From Planctomycetota bacterium (lineage in GTDB: Bacteria > Planctomycetota > B15-G4), in contig QNBX01000011.1 in assembly GCA_003644265.1 (NCBI GenBank), positions 1 to 52,983 of the forward strand: a DNA stretch of 52,983 nucleotides. Reading direction: 5' to 3'. The translations under genes and the position numbers were made by a program. Shown piece after piece: positions 33,068 through 40,830 of the stretch. The notes below the pieces were generated by a model. It searched no databases. It saw nothing but the letters and a program-made list of their open reading frames with translations, and was not told the origin of the DNA. Each line of letters starts with the position of its first letter. The stretch's first letter is position 1.

Positions 33068-33982
33068 CTACAGCTCCAGCAGCTCGGCCACGCGCTGAGT
33101 CACAGCCGCGGGGTCGGTGCCGGGCGGCACATCAACCCAGCGCACCTGGTCGTGCGAACCGATGAACGTGCGCTGCTTGCGCACCAGCTTGCGCGTGCGG
33201 CGCGCGATGGTCTCCAGCATGGTCGGCCGGTCCATGCGCCCCGCCAGGTGCTCGAGCGCCTCGTGATAGCCGATGGCCCGGGCCGGCTCGGGCGCGAAGG
33301 GCGCCTGAGCCGCCAGCGCCGCCACCTCCTCCAGCAGACCGCGCTCGAGCATGAGCTGCACGCGCTGCTCGATGCGCCGGGCGTGGACCTCCGGGTCGTG
33401 TCGCAGGGCTGCCACCAAGAAGCGTCCGGCGATGGGCGGCCGGGTCTCCTCGCGCTGCCAGTCGGTGAGCGTGCGACCGGTGAGGCGCACCACCTCCAGC
33501 GCACGCAGGACGCGCTTGGCGTCCCGGGGCGAGAGACGGGCCTCGGCCTCGGGGTCGAGCCGGGCCAGCTCCGCGCGCAGCGCCGCCTCACCCTGCTCGT
33601 CCCAGCGCGCCTGCAGCTCGGCCCGCAGCGCGTGGTCCGCCGGCGGTCCGGGGAACAAGCCACGGAGCAGCAGCCGCAGGTACAGAGGCGTGCCCCCGGC
33701 GAACAGCACCGGCGCGGCGCTGGCCTGCACGGCGGCCACGGCGTGCTGCACCCACATGCCGGCGCTGAAGCGTTCGTCGTGGCCCACCAGGTCCAGCAGG
33801 CCGAAGGGCTGCTCGCTGGGTGTGACGGCGCCGGGCTTGTCCGTGCCGATGTCCATGCCCCGATAGACCTTCATGGAGTCCATCGACAGCAGCGTCAGCC
33901 CGTGCTCCGCGGCCAACGCGGCGGCCACCGTCTTCTTGCCGCTGGCCGTGCCCCCCACCAGCACGCGCCGCACGGGGCTCAC
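33068..33982 (-). CDS. miaA: tRNA dimethylallyltransferase
   Basis: MiaA (304 residues) adds dimethylallyl to A37 of tRNAs that read codons starting with U. Motifs: P-loop-like GGTASGKKTVAAALA, DSMKVYRGMDIGTDKP, FAGGTPLYLRLLLRG, LSPRDAKRVLRALEV and ARAIGYHEAL. The P-loop has GKK instead of the usual GK-T/S. DSMKVY in place of DSMQVY is, I believe, common in planctomycete homologues. The start is GTG 33982, overlapping the upstream M16 gene by 4 nt (GTGA). The dimethylallyl donor comes from the MEP pathway to which dxr belongs, but the genes are not adjacent. Confidence 0.95.
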   Translation of the reverse strand: MSPVRRVLVGGTASGKKTVAAALAAEHGLTLLSMDSMKVYRGMDIGTDKPGAVTPSEQPFGLLDLVGHDERFSAGMWVQHAVAAVQASAAPVLFAGGTPLYLRLLLRGLFPGPPADHALRAELQARWDEQGEAALRAELARLDPEAEARLSPRDAKRVLRALEVVRLTGRTLTDWQREETRPPIAGRFLVAALRHDPEVHARRIEQRVQLMLERGLLEEVAALAAQAPFAPEPARAIGYHEALEHLAGRMDRPTMLETIARRTRKLVRKQRTFIGSHDQVRWVDVPPGTDPAAVTQRVAELLEL

Positions 33983-35250
33983 TCGGGCCGTACGATGGCC
34001 CGGGCCATCGCGCTCTCATGCATGTGCTCGTGCAAGCGCTGCATCAGGTCCTCGGCGGAGATGCTCTCCACCAGCTCGACGGCGCGGAACGGCGGCATCT
34101 CGCGGAAGCGGCTGGAGACCAGGCCGTACGCCACCGTCTCCGGCTGATCCAGCGCGCGCATGAGCGTGCCGTAGAGCTTGTTGCGGATGCGGCCGTGCGC
34201 CGCCCGGTCGATGCCGTCCCGAGCCGCGCGCTTCAGCACCTCGCGCAGGCGCTGGTCGAGCGCCTCGGGGTCGTCGGTCTCGCCGCCGATGCTGCTGAAG
34301 CCGAAGCAGGCCTCGGCCGAGTGGCTGGCGCTGAAGGACTCGTCGACCAGGCCCTCGCCGTAGAGCGTCTCGAAGGCAGCCGAGGCCCGGCCGAAGAGCA
34401 CGTCCAGCAGCATGCGCGTGCTGAGCTGGCGTCGAGCCACCGCCAGCGGACCGCCGCCCAGGACACGCTCCTTGATGCCCAGGACCAGGCGAGGACGCTC
34501 GACCGGCAACACCAGCGAGACGCTGCGCGAGGCCACCTCGGCGCTCTCGCCGGCGTCGTCGCGCAGGCTCGAAAAGCCGTCGCAGGGCGCACGCTGCTGC
34601 TGATCGTGCAGCGCCAGCTCGAGCACGGCCCCCGGGTCCACGGGGCCACTGACCGCCAGGCACAGGTTGTCGGGGCGATACGCGGCGCCGTGGCAGCGGG
34701 ACAGGACCTCGGCGTCGATCAGGCCGATGCTCTGTTGGGTGCCCGCGATGTTGTCGCGCACCGGGTGGCGCGCGTACAGGCAGCGCAGCAGCGCCTCGAA
34801 GACGCGCCAGTCCGCGTCGTCTTCGTACATCGCGATCTCCTGCGCGATGACATCGCGCTCGCGCTCGATGTGGCCCGCCTCGAAGGCCGGACGTTGCACG
34901 AACTCGAGCAGCAGCTTCACGGCGGGCAGCATGTCGCCGCTGGTGCTGGCCACGAAGGTGGTGCCCACGAAGCCGGTCATGGCGTTGGCGGAGGCGCCCA
35001 GGGCGGCGAAGCGGTCCGAGACGTCGCCCTGCTCGTCCTCGAACAGCTCGTGCTCCAGAAAATGGGCCGTTCCGGCGGGAGCCTCGCCGCCCCCGGCCAG
35101 GCGTCGATCAATGGAGCCGAAGTCGACCCCGAAGGCGGCAAAGCCCGTGCGCCGGCCAGGTCGGGCGTCCACGCGCAGCGTGAGCCCTGAGGGCAGGCGA
35201 GCCTCCCAGAGAGACAGCTCGAGCGCGTTCTCGATCGCGTGCAGGGTCAC
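33979..35250 (-). CDS. M16-family metallopeptidase (YfmH-like, active type)
   Basis: This is a 423-residue M16 protein. The inverted zinc motif HFLEH is present near residue 63 (GTAHFLEHELFEDEQG), followed by FAALGASANAMTGF and the downstream Glu helix ERDVIAQEIAMYEDD, so all catalytic residues are present. The second half is the partner-like M16 C-domain. The sequence resembles YfmH of the YfmF/YfmH pair, which has been connected to elongation factor P modification in Bacillus. GTG 35250 overlaps the stop of the upstream M16 gene (GTGA), so the pair is translationally coupled. Confidence 0.88.
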   Translation of the reverse strand: MTLHAIENALELSLWEARLPSGLTLRVDARPGRRTGFAAFGVDFGSIDRRLAGGGEAPAGTAHFLEHELFEDEQGDVSDRFAALGASANAMTGFVGTTFVASTSGDMLPAVKLLLEFVQRPAFEAGHIERERDVIAQEIAMYEDDADWRVFEALLRCLYARHPVRDNIAGTQQSIGLIDAEVLSRCHGAAYRPDNLCLAVSGPVDPGAVLELALHDQQQRAPCDGFSSLRDDAGESAEVASRSVSLVLPVERPRLVLGIKERVLGGGPLAVARRQLSTRMLLDVLFGRASAAFETLYGEGLVDESFSASHSAEACFGFSSIGGETDDPEALDQRLREVLKRAARDGIDRAAHGRIRNKLYGTLMRALDQPETVAYGLVSSRFREMPPFRAVELVESISAEDLMQRLHEHMHESAMARAIVRPE

Positions 35251-36581
35251 TTCGAGGTGCCCTCCAGCAGGTATGCGCTGTGCAGCGACACGGCCCCCGC
35301 CGCGCGCGCCACGTCCTCCGGTTGCACCTCGCTCAGCAGTCGCGAGGCTCGCTCCGGGTGGGTCTCGCGCCCCGTGGCCAGGGCGAACAGGCGCCACCCC
35401 ATGAGCTCCCGAGGTGAGTCCATGATGGCGTCCAGCCGGCGCTGCAAGGCGCGGCGCGCTACGTCCAGCTCGTCCTGTCGGGGGCCGTCGAGGGCCAGGC
35501 TCGACAGCTCGGCCAGCACCAGCTCGCGCACGCGCGCGGCCTGGTCGCCGTCGATGCCGGCCTGCACCACCAGCGTGGCGCTGTCCACCAGCAACGATCC
35601 GCCGCAGCCGTAGGCCAAGCCCTCAGCCTCGCGCACGCGCTTGAACAGACGGCTGTGGGAGCCCCCGCCGAACACCGCGGCCATGAGCGCTGCAGACGGC
35701 CCCGCCATGGCCTCGTGCTCCATCGCAAAGCCCAGCACGAGCTGGCTCTGCCGCAGCGGCAGGCGGTCGTGCCCCTCGCGCACCCCGCCGGCCTGGGCGC
35801 CGTTGGCCGCAGCTCCCACGCCGGAGGCAGCCGCTGCGTCTGAGACCGCGGGCGGCAAGCGGGGTGCGGCGGGCGCCGGGCGCTGCGAATCGCCACCCAG
35901 CTTCGCCGCGGCCTCCAGCGCCTGCTCCATGCTCAGGTCGCCCACCAGCACCAGGCGCCCGGCGAGTTGGCCGCGCGCCCGATCCCAGGCGGCGTGCACA
36001 CGCGCCTCATCCAGCGCCGCCGCAGAGTCCTGGTCGCCCCACGAATGCAGCGCCCAGGGCGTCCCCGCGTGCATGCTCTCCACCAGGCGGCGCCAGGCCA
36101 GCAGGCCGTAGTCGTCGCGCAGGCCAGCGATGGACCGCACCAGGTTGTCGCGCTCCTGCAGCAGGTGATCGGAGCGCAGGCGTCCCGCCTCCAGCGCAGG
36201 CTGGTGCAGGGTCTCGGCCAACAGCTCGACGGCCTGATCGAAGACCCGCACGCCCCCCGCGAAGCGGTCGGCCAGGACCTCGAAGCCGAAGCGCAGCAGC
36301 TGATTGGGCCCCGCGGCGGTGACCGAGGCCACCAGATCGGTCTCGAACAACGCCTCGCAGCGGGCGGCCATCTCGGCCAGGCCCGGGGTCTGCGCCGTGC
36401 CCCGGGTGAGCAGATCGGGCAGCAGGGCGTGGGCCTCGCGGTCTCCGGAGAGGGGATTCTCCAACGAGAGCAGGCACAGGCTGCCGCGCGTCTCCCGGGT
36501 AGGCAGCAGGTGGACCTCCAGCCCATTGTCCGCCCGTTCCACCAGAACGGGGTCATCGGCGGCTGCTTGGCATGGGCTCAC
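35247..36581 (-). CDS. M16-family inactive partner (YfmF-like)
   Basis: This is a 444-residue M16 homologue. The place of the zinc motif reads LLPDLLTRGTAQTPGLAEMA, without His-x-x-Glu-His, so it is a non-catalytic subunit. The C-domain keeps LVLGFAMEHEA, FGGGSHSRLFKRVREAEGLAY and the family end. A low-complexity Ala/Gly/Pro insert lies near residues 245-275. GTG 36581 is supported by TATGGT only 8 nt upstream (leaderless pattern). It heads the M16-M16-miaA operon, divergent from btpA across 92 nt. Confidence 0.85.
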   Translation of the reverse strand: MSPCQAAADDPVLVERADNGLEVHLLPTRETRGSLCLLSLENPLSGDREAHALLPDLLTRGTAQTPGLAEMAARCEALFETDLVASVTAAGPNQLLRFGFEVLADRFAGGVRVFDQAVELLAETLHQPALEAGRLRSDHLLQERDNLVRSIAGLRDDYGLLAWRRLVESMHAGTPWALHSWGDQDSAAALDEARVHAAWDRARGQLAGRLVLVGDLSMEQALEAAAKLGGDSQRPAPAAPRLPPAVSDAAAASGVGAAANGAQAGGVREGHDRLPLRQSQLVLGFAMEHEAMAGPSAALMAAVFGGGSHSRLFKRVREAEGLAYGCGGSLLVDSATLVVQAGIDGDQAARVRELVLAELSSLALDGPRQDELDVARRALQRRLDAIMDSPRELMGWRLFALATGRETHPERASRLLSEVQPEDVARAAGAVSLHSAYLLEGTSK

Positions 36582-36589
36582 GGGGCGGG

Positions 36590-36595
36590 ACCATA
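36590..36595 (-). promoter_or_regulatory. -10 box of the M16-M16-miaA operon, leaderless spacing
   Basis: TATGGT on the minus strand, 8 nt before GTG 36581. CTGCCA lies 18 nt further upstream as a possible -35 box (four of six matches). No Shine-Dalgarno sequence is present. Confidence 0.5.
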
Positions 36596-36637
36596 GCGCA
36601 TGCGGGCCCCCGCTGGCAGGGCTTCGGTACCCGGCGC

Positions 36638-36666
36638 TTGGACAGGAGGCCGCTGGGCCCCATACT
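36638..36666 (+). promoter_or_regulatory. Promoter of the btpA-pcnB pair, leaderless spacing
   Basis: TTGGAC at 36638-36643, 17-nt spacer, CATACT at 36661-36666, then 7 nt to GTG 36674. No Shine-Dalgarno sequence exists between, because transcription would start next to the GTG. Confidence 0.55.
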
Positions 36667-36673
36667 CCCCTTG

Positions 36674-37486
36674 GTGTACGACCATCCTGCCCCATCGGCT
36701 GCGGCTTCGCTGGACAGCCTCCCGCGGCCGTGGCTCATCGGTGTGATCCACCTCCCGGCCCTGCCGGGGGCGCCTGCGGCCCGCGCGAGCGTAGCCGAGA
36801 TCGCGGACCACGCCCGGGCCGACGCCCAGACCCTGCAAGACGCAGGCTTCGCCGCTGTGATGCTAGAAAACTTTCACGACACGCCGTTTCGCCCGGACCG
36901 GGTCGACCCGGAGACCGTGGCCAGCCTGGCCGTGGTGGCCCGCGCCGTCCGCGATCAGGTGAGCTGTGCCGTGGGCATCAACGTGTTGCGCAACGACGCG
37001 CTGGCGGCGCTGGCGGTGGCCGTGGCGGCCGACTGCTCCTTTCTGCGAGTCAACGTGCTCGCGGGAGCGGCGGTCACCGATCAGGGTCTGATCCAGGGCC
37101 GGGCCGACGAGTTGCTGCGCAAGCAGCGCGAGCTCGGGCACCCGGTGATGATCCTGGCAGACGTGGACGTCAAGCACGCCACCTCCCTCGACGATCGGCC
37201 CGCTCCCTCGCGCGCCATCGAACTGGTGGGACGCGCCCACGCCGACGCCGTGCTGGTCACGGGTGAGGCCACGGGCCGACCCTGCGACCTGGACCAGCTG
37301 GCCGCCGTGCGGGACGCCGTCTCTCCCGCCCCGGTCCTGGCCGCCAGCGGGACCACCGCCGAGACGCTGCAGGAGGTGCTGGCCCATTGCGACGGAGTCG
37401 TAGTGGGCACTGCGCTCAAGGATCCCGCCACGGGCCGTGTGTGCCCGGAGCGCGCGGGCGCCTTCCTCAATAGCCGAGCATCATGA
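36674..37486 (+). CDS. BtpA-family TIM-barrel protein
   Basis: This is a 270-residue protein of the BtpA family. Motifs: LIGVIHLPALPGAP, ADAQTLQDAGFAAVMLENFH, VGINVLRNDALAALAVA, FLRVNVLAGAAVTDQGLIQG, ILADVDVKHA, ADAVLVTGEATG, and VLAASGTTAETL with GVVVGTALK. BtpA is named for a cyanobacterial photosystem I biogenesis protein, but homologues occur in many non-photosynthetic bacteria and archaea where the role is unknown. GTG 36674 is the only start close to the conserved N-terminus. Its stop overlaps the pcnB-like ATG (ATGA), so the two are translationally coupled. Confidence 0.9.
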   Translation: MYDHPAPSAAASLDSLPRPWLIGVIHLPALPGAPAARASVAEIADHARADAQTLQDAGFAAVMLENFHDTPFRPDRVDPETVASLAVVARAVRDQVSCAVGINVLRNDALAALAVAVAADCSFLRVNVLAGAAVTDQGLIQGRADELLRKQRELGHPVMILADVDVKHATSLDDRPAPSRAIELVGRAHADAVLVTGEATGRPCDLDQLAAVRDAVSPAPVLAASGTTAETLQEVLAHCDGVVVGTALKDPATGRVCPERAGAFLNSRAS

Positions 37487-40017
37487 CCGACGCACCCGTC
37501 CGCTTCGCCGACACGATCATCTTCCCCGCCAGTCTCGACCCCAAGGCCGTCACGGTCGTGGAGCGCCTCAGCGAGGCGGGCTACGAGTCCTACTTGGTGG
37601 GAGGTTGCGTCCGCGACCTGCTGCTGGGGCACATCCCCAAGGACTTCGACGTCTCCACCGAGGCGCGCCCGCGCCAGATCCGGCGCGTGTTCCGCAACTG
37701 CCGCGTGATCGGTCGGCGCTTCAAGCTGGCCCACGTGCACTTCGGCTCGCTGGTGATCGAGGTGGCGACCTTCCGGCGCACACCCGAGGAGGGTGAACAG
37801 GACCCCAAGGGCGGCGAGTCCGTCTCTGACGACCTGCTGATCGTGCGCGACAACCTGTTCGGCACCTCCGAGGAGGACGCGCGCCGGCGCGACTTCACCA
37901 TCAACGCGCTGCTGTTCGACGTGGGCCGCGCCGAGGTGATCGACTGGGTGGGCGGCTTCAAGGATCTGCAGGCGCGGGTGCTGCGCACCATCGGCGAGCC
38001 CGAGGTGCGCCTGGCCGAGGATCCGGTGCGCATGCTGCGCGCCATCAAGTTCACGTCGCGCCTGTCGCTGACGCTGGACCCGGAGCTCGAGGCCGCCATG
38101 CACACCTGCGCGCCGCTGATCGAACGCAGCGCGCCGCCGCGGGTGCTCGAGGAGATCTACAAGCTGCTGTCCTGCGGCAAGGCCGAGGTGAGCCTCGCCA
38201 TGCTGCTCAAGTTCGGCCTGCTGAGCCGGCTGCTGCCGGACGTGGGACCGTATTGGGAGCAGCACCCCGATCAACTGGTCGCGCTCGGCCGCGCGCTCGA
38301 CCACGCCGACGGCGGCAAGCGGCAGCTCTCCAACGCGCTCATGCTCTCGCTGCTGTACTGCGCGCCGTGGCTGCAACAGCTGGAGGACGACCCCGAGCTC
38401 GACCCCATGGCGGCCGCCGCTGAGCTCATCGCTCCCGCCGCCGTGGGCATGAGCGTCCCGCGACGTGACGTGGGCCGGCTCAAGGGTCTGCTCACGACCC
38501 AGCACCGGCTCGAGCGCCCCCGCCGTGGACGGCGCATGCGCCTGTCCGAGTTCCTGGTCCGGCCCGCCGTGCAGGAGGCCATCGACCTGCTCTACCTGCG
38601 CTGCCTGGCTGGCGCGGCCGACCCCGAAGTGCACGCATCCTGGACCCAGAAGCTGACCCAGACCCTGGGTGAGGTCGGGCGCCCGGGAGCCGAACCGCAG
38701 AGTGACGGCGAGCAGCAGCCGAAGCGCTCGTCCTCGCGCCGACGTCGCCGGCGCCGCAGCGGGAGTGGACGCGGACGCTCCGGCGAGGAGCGCCCGCGCA
38801 CGCGGCCCGACGGCGATGCGGAGCGCACGCCGGAGTCGAGCAGCCAGTCCGCGGACAAGGCCAGCTCAAGCGGAGAGACGAGCGCGACGGGCGAGCCCAG
38901 CGCGAGCGGCCGAGCGGGCGCGCCGAGCTCCGAGGGCCGCAAGCAGACGGCGGGCGCCGAGGGCCGGCCCCGCCGCGCGCCCCGCTCCCGCGCCGAGCCC
39001 ACAGACTCCCGCTCCAGGCCGTCGCGGCCCGGGACCCAGGCGTCGCCGTCAGAAGATCGCCCCGCCAAGGGCGCCGCCGCCCAGGCCGGGGCATCCGGCG
39101 GGTCGAGCCCCGCGCCCAGCGATCGCGCCCCGTCGGCGGCCCCCAGCGACGCCGCCCCCCCGACGGCCCGCGGCATCAAGGGCCTGATGGGACGGCTGGT
39201 GCGCAAGGTGCTGGGACAGGACGACGGCCCGATCCGGGACGACTCCAGCACCAGCGAGCCCGCGCCGCCCGGCGCCTCGGCAGGTCCCGGCCCGACGTCC
39301 AGCCCGGTCAGGTCGCCCAGGGCCCCCAGGTCGGCGACCGAAGAGACCAGCGCGAAGCGCCCCAGCAAGGCGGCCCCCAAGCGCCAGTCGCCCGCCCAGA
39401 GCGCCGGCAGCGGCGCGGCTGCTGACGCCTCCGAGACCCAGGACGAGCAGGGCGAGACGCCGCGGCCCAAGCGTCGGCGGCGGCGCCGGCGCAGCGGCTC
39501 AGACGCCCAGGGTCACGCCGCCGGCGCGGACGGCGGCTCCACCAGCGCCGACACGCAGGGCGAGTCCGAGACGGACGCGAAGGGCGACGGCGGTAGCGAA
39601 GCTACCGATCAGACCTCGCGTAAGGGCAGCAGCTCCGCCGGCAGCGAGGCGCGTCCCAAGCGCCGCCGCTCACGGCGATCCCGAGGCGGCTCGGGCCGCA
39701 CAAGCAAGGGCGCGGAACACGACGCAGAGCAAAGTGGCGAGTCCTCCAGCAAGCCACGCACGTCTGGCGACAAGTCCGCCGGCCGCTCCCGCGGCAGATC
39801 TGACGACAAGCCCGGTGGCCGTTCCGGTGGCAAGTCCGGCAGCAAGTCAGGTGGCCGCTCCGGGAAGGGGCGAGACTCGCGCGGACGCTCCAGCGACGAG
39901 GGTGGGCGGCGACGCTCAGGCGACGACGCTGAGTCCCGCCCGCGCAAGGAGCCCGCCGAGCAGTCCGGCCCCGGGCAGCGCCACCCCGAGGACGTCGAGG
40001 ACATCTTCGACTGGTAG
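37483..40017 (+). CDS. pcnB: PcnB-like nucleotidyltransferase with a long disordered Arg/Ser-rich tail
   Basis: This is an 844-residue protein. Residues 1-400 form a class II nucleotidyltransferase: SYLVGGCVRDLLLGHIPKDF with the DFD metal pair, HVHFGSLVIEVATFRR, RRDFTINALLFD and RLAEDPVRMLRAIKFTSRL. This is the PcnB poly(A) polymerase type. Residues 400-844 are disordered: Arg tracts (near 412, 661 and 723), SR and GRSGGKSG repeats, acidic spacers, and one short non-disordered island near 565 (RGIKGLMGRLVRKVLGQ). The tail resembles those of RNA degradosome scaffolds. It probably polyadenylates RNA. The second family member is at 27.6 kb. Confidence 0.88.
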   Translation: MTDAPVRFADTIIFPASLDPKAVTVVERLSEAGYESYLVGGCVRDLLLGHIPKDFDVSTEARPRQIRRVFRNCRVIGRRFKLAHVHFGSLVIEVATFRRTPEEGEQDPKGGESVSDDLLIVRDNLFGTSEEDARRRDFTINALLFDVGRAEVIDWVGGFKDLQARVLRTIGEPEVRLAEDPVRMLRAIKFTSRLSLTLDPELEAAMHTCAPLIERSAPPRVLEEIYKLLSCGKAEVSLAMLLKFGLLSRLLPDVGPYWEQHPDQLVALGRALDHADGGKRQLSNALMLSLLYCAPWLQQLEDDPELDPMAAAAELIAPAAVGMSVPRRDVGRLKGLLTTQHRLERPRRGRRMRLSEFLVRPAVQEAIDLLYLRCLAGAADPEVHASWTQKLTQTLGEVGRPGAEPQSDGEQQPKRSSSRRRRRRRSGSGRGRSGEERPRTRPDGDAERTPESSSQSADKASSSGETSATGEPSASGRAGAPSSEGRKQTAGAEGRPRRAPRSRAEPTDSRSRPSRPGTQASPSEDRPAKGAAAQAGASGGSSPAPSDRAPSAAPSDAAPPTARGIKGLMGRLVRKVLGQDDGPIRDDSSTSEPAPPGASAGPGPTSSPVRSPRAPRSATEETSAKRPSKAAPKRQSPAQSAGSGAAADASETQDEQGETPRPKRRRRRRRSGSDAQGHAAGADGGSTSADTQGESETDAKGDGGSEATDQTSRKGSSSAGSEARPKRRRSRRSRGGSGRTSKGAEHDAEQSGESSSKPRTSGDKSAGRSRGRSDDKPGGRSGGKSGSKSGGRSGKGRDSRGRSSDEGGRRRSGDDAESRPRKEPAEQSGPGQRHPEDVEDIFDW

Positions 40018-40095
40018 ACGCGGCTGTGCGCGTCACGCCACGGCACAGCTCACCCCACTGGCAGCGGGCCGCGCGGGGCGCTGCAGGCAGCGGGC

Positions 40096-40830
40096 TCAGT
40101 GCGGGTTGAAGCGCCCGTCGTCCCGCCTCCGGCAGCGCTGACAGCGCAGCGAATCCAGGCCCAGTACACGCACATGAGACTCGGCCAGGCGCACACCGAA
40201 ATGGTGCCCCTCGCGCAGCACGATGGTCCTGGGATCGTTGTCGTGAACCAGCAGCGCAGGGCCGCGCACCATCTCCACGTCCAGGTGCGCGTCCGCCGGC
40301 AACACGCGCGACTCGCGTGAGACGGTGGAGTTGTTGAACGCCAGGCCCAGTCCGCGTTCAAAGCGCGAGCGCGTGATCGAGCGGAAGTAGCCGGTGGAGC
40401 CAAAGGGAGTGGCCACCACGAGCCCGTCCCCCGCGCAATCATCCGGCGCGCTGCCGTCGACCGACAGCCGGAAGCGCACCGCCAGCGCAGGGTTCTCGTT
40501 GCGCAGCACCACGTCGTTGAGCGCCAGGAAGCGCGCGCGCCCCACCGAGAGCTCGATCTGCGCCAACGCCTCTTGCGCCAGCTGGTCCGCGGCCAGACGC
40601 GTCAGCACCTGGTTCAGCTCGTGGGCCGGGCAGGCGCGGGTCGTGGCCGAGTGGCGCACAGGCACCAGCGGCAGGCCCGGGTGTCGCCGGACCGCGCGCA
40701 GCAACGTGCCGTCGCCGCCGTGGCTCAACACCAGGTCGCCGTCGCGGGTCACGACCTCGAAGCCCGCGGCCTCCGCGGCCTCGAGCACCCAGGGCAGGTC
40801 GTCGCCGACAACCAGCAGTCGCCGACTCAT
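40096..40830 (-). CDS. nadK: NAD kinase
   Basis: This is a 244-residue NAD(H) kinase that makes NADP. Motifs: GGDGT near residue 40, ALNDVVLRN, GDGLVVATPFGSTGYF, and the C-terminal VLREGHHFGVRL. The length is slightly below the usual 260-300 because the N-terminus is short. A C-terminal CQRC pair follows a Leu-rich strand, not a common feature of the family. ATG 40830 overlaps the upstream phosphodiesterase-like gene by 4 nt (ATGA). Confidence 0.9.
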   Translation of the reverse strand: MSRRLLVVGDDLPWVLEAAEAAGFEVVTRDGDLVLSHGGDGTLLRAVRRHPGLPLVPVRHSATTRACPAHELNQVLTRLAADQLAQEALAQIELSVGRARFLALNDVVLRNENPALAVRFRLSVDGSAPDDCAGDGLVVATPFGSTGYFRSITRSRFERGLGLAFNNSTVSRESRVLPADAHLDVEMVRGPALLVHDNDPRTIVLREGHHFGVRLAESHVRVLGLDSLRCQRCRRRDDGRFNPH

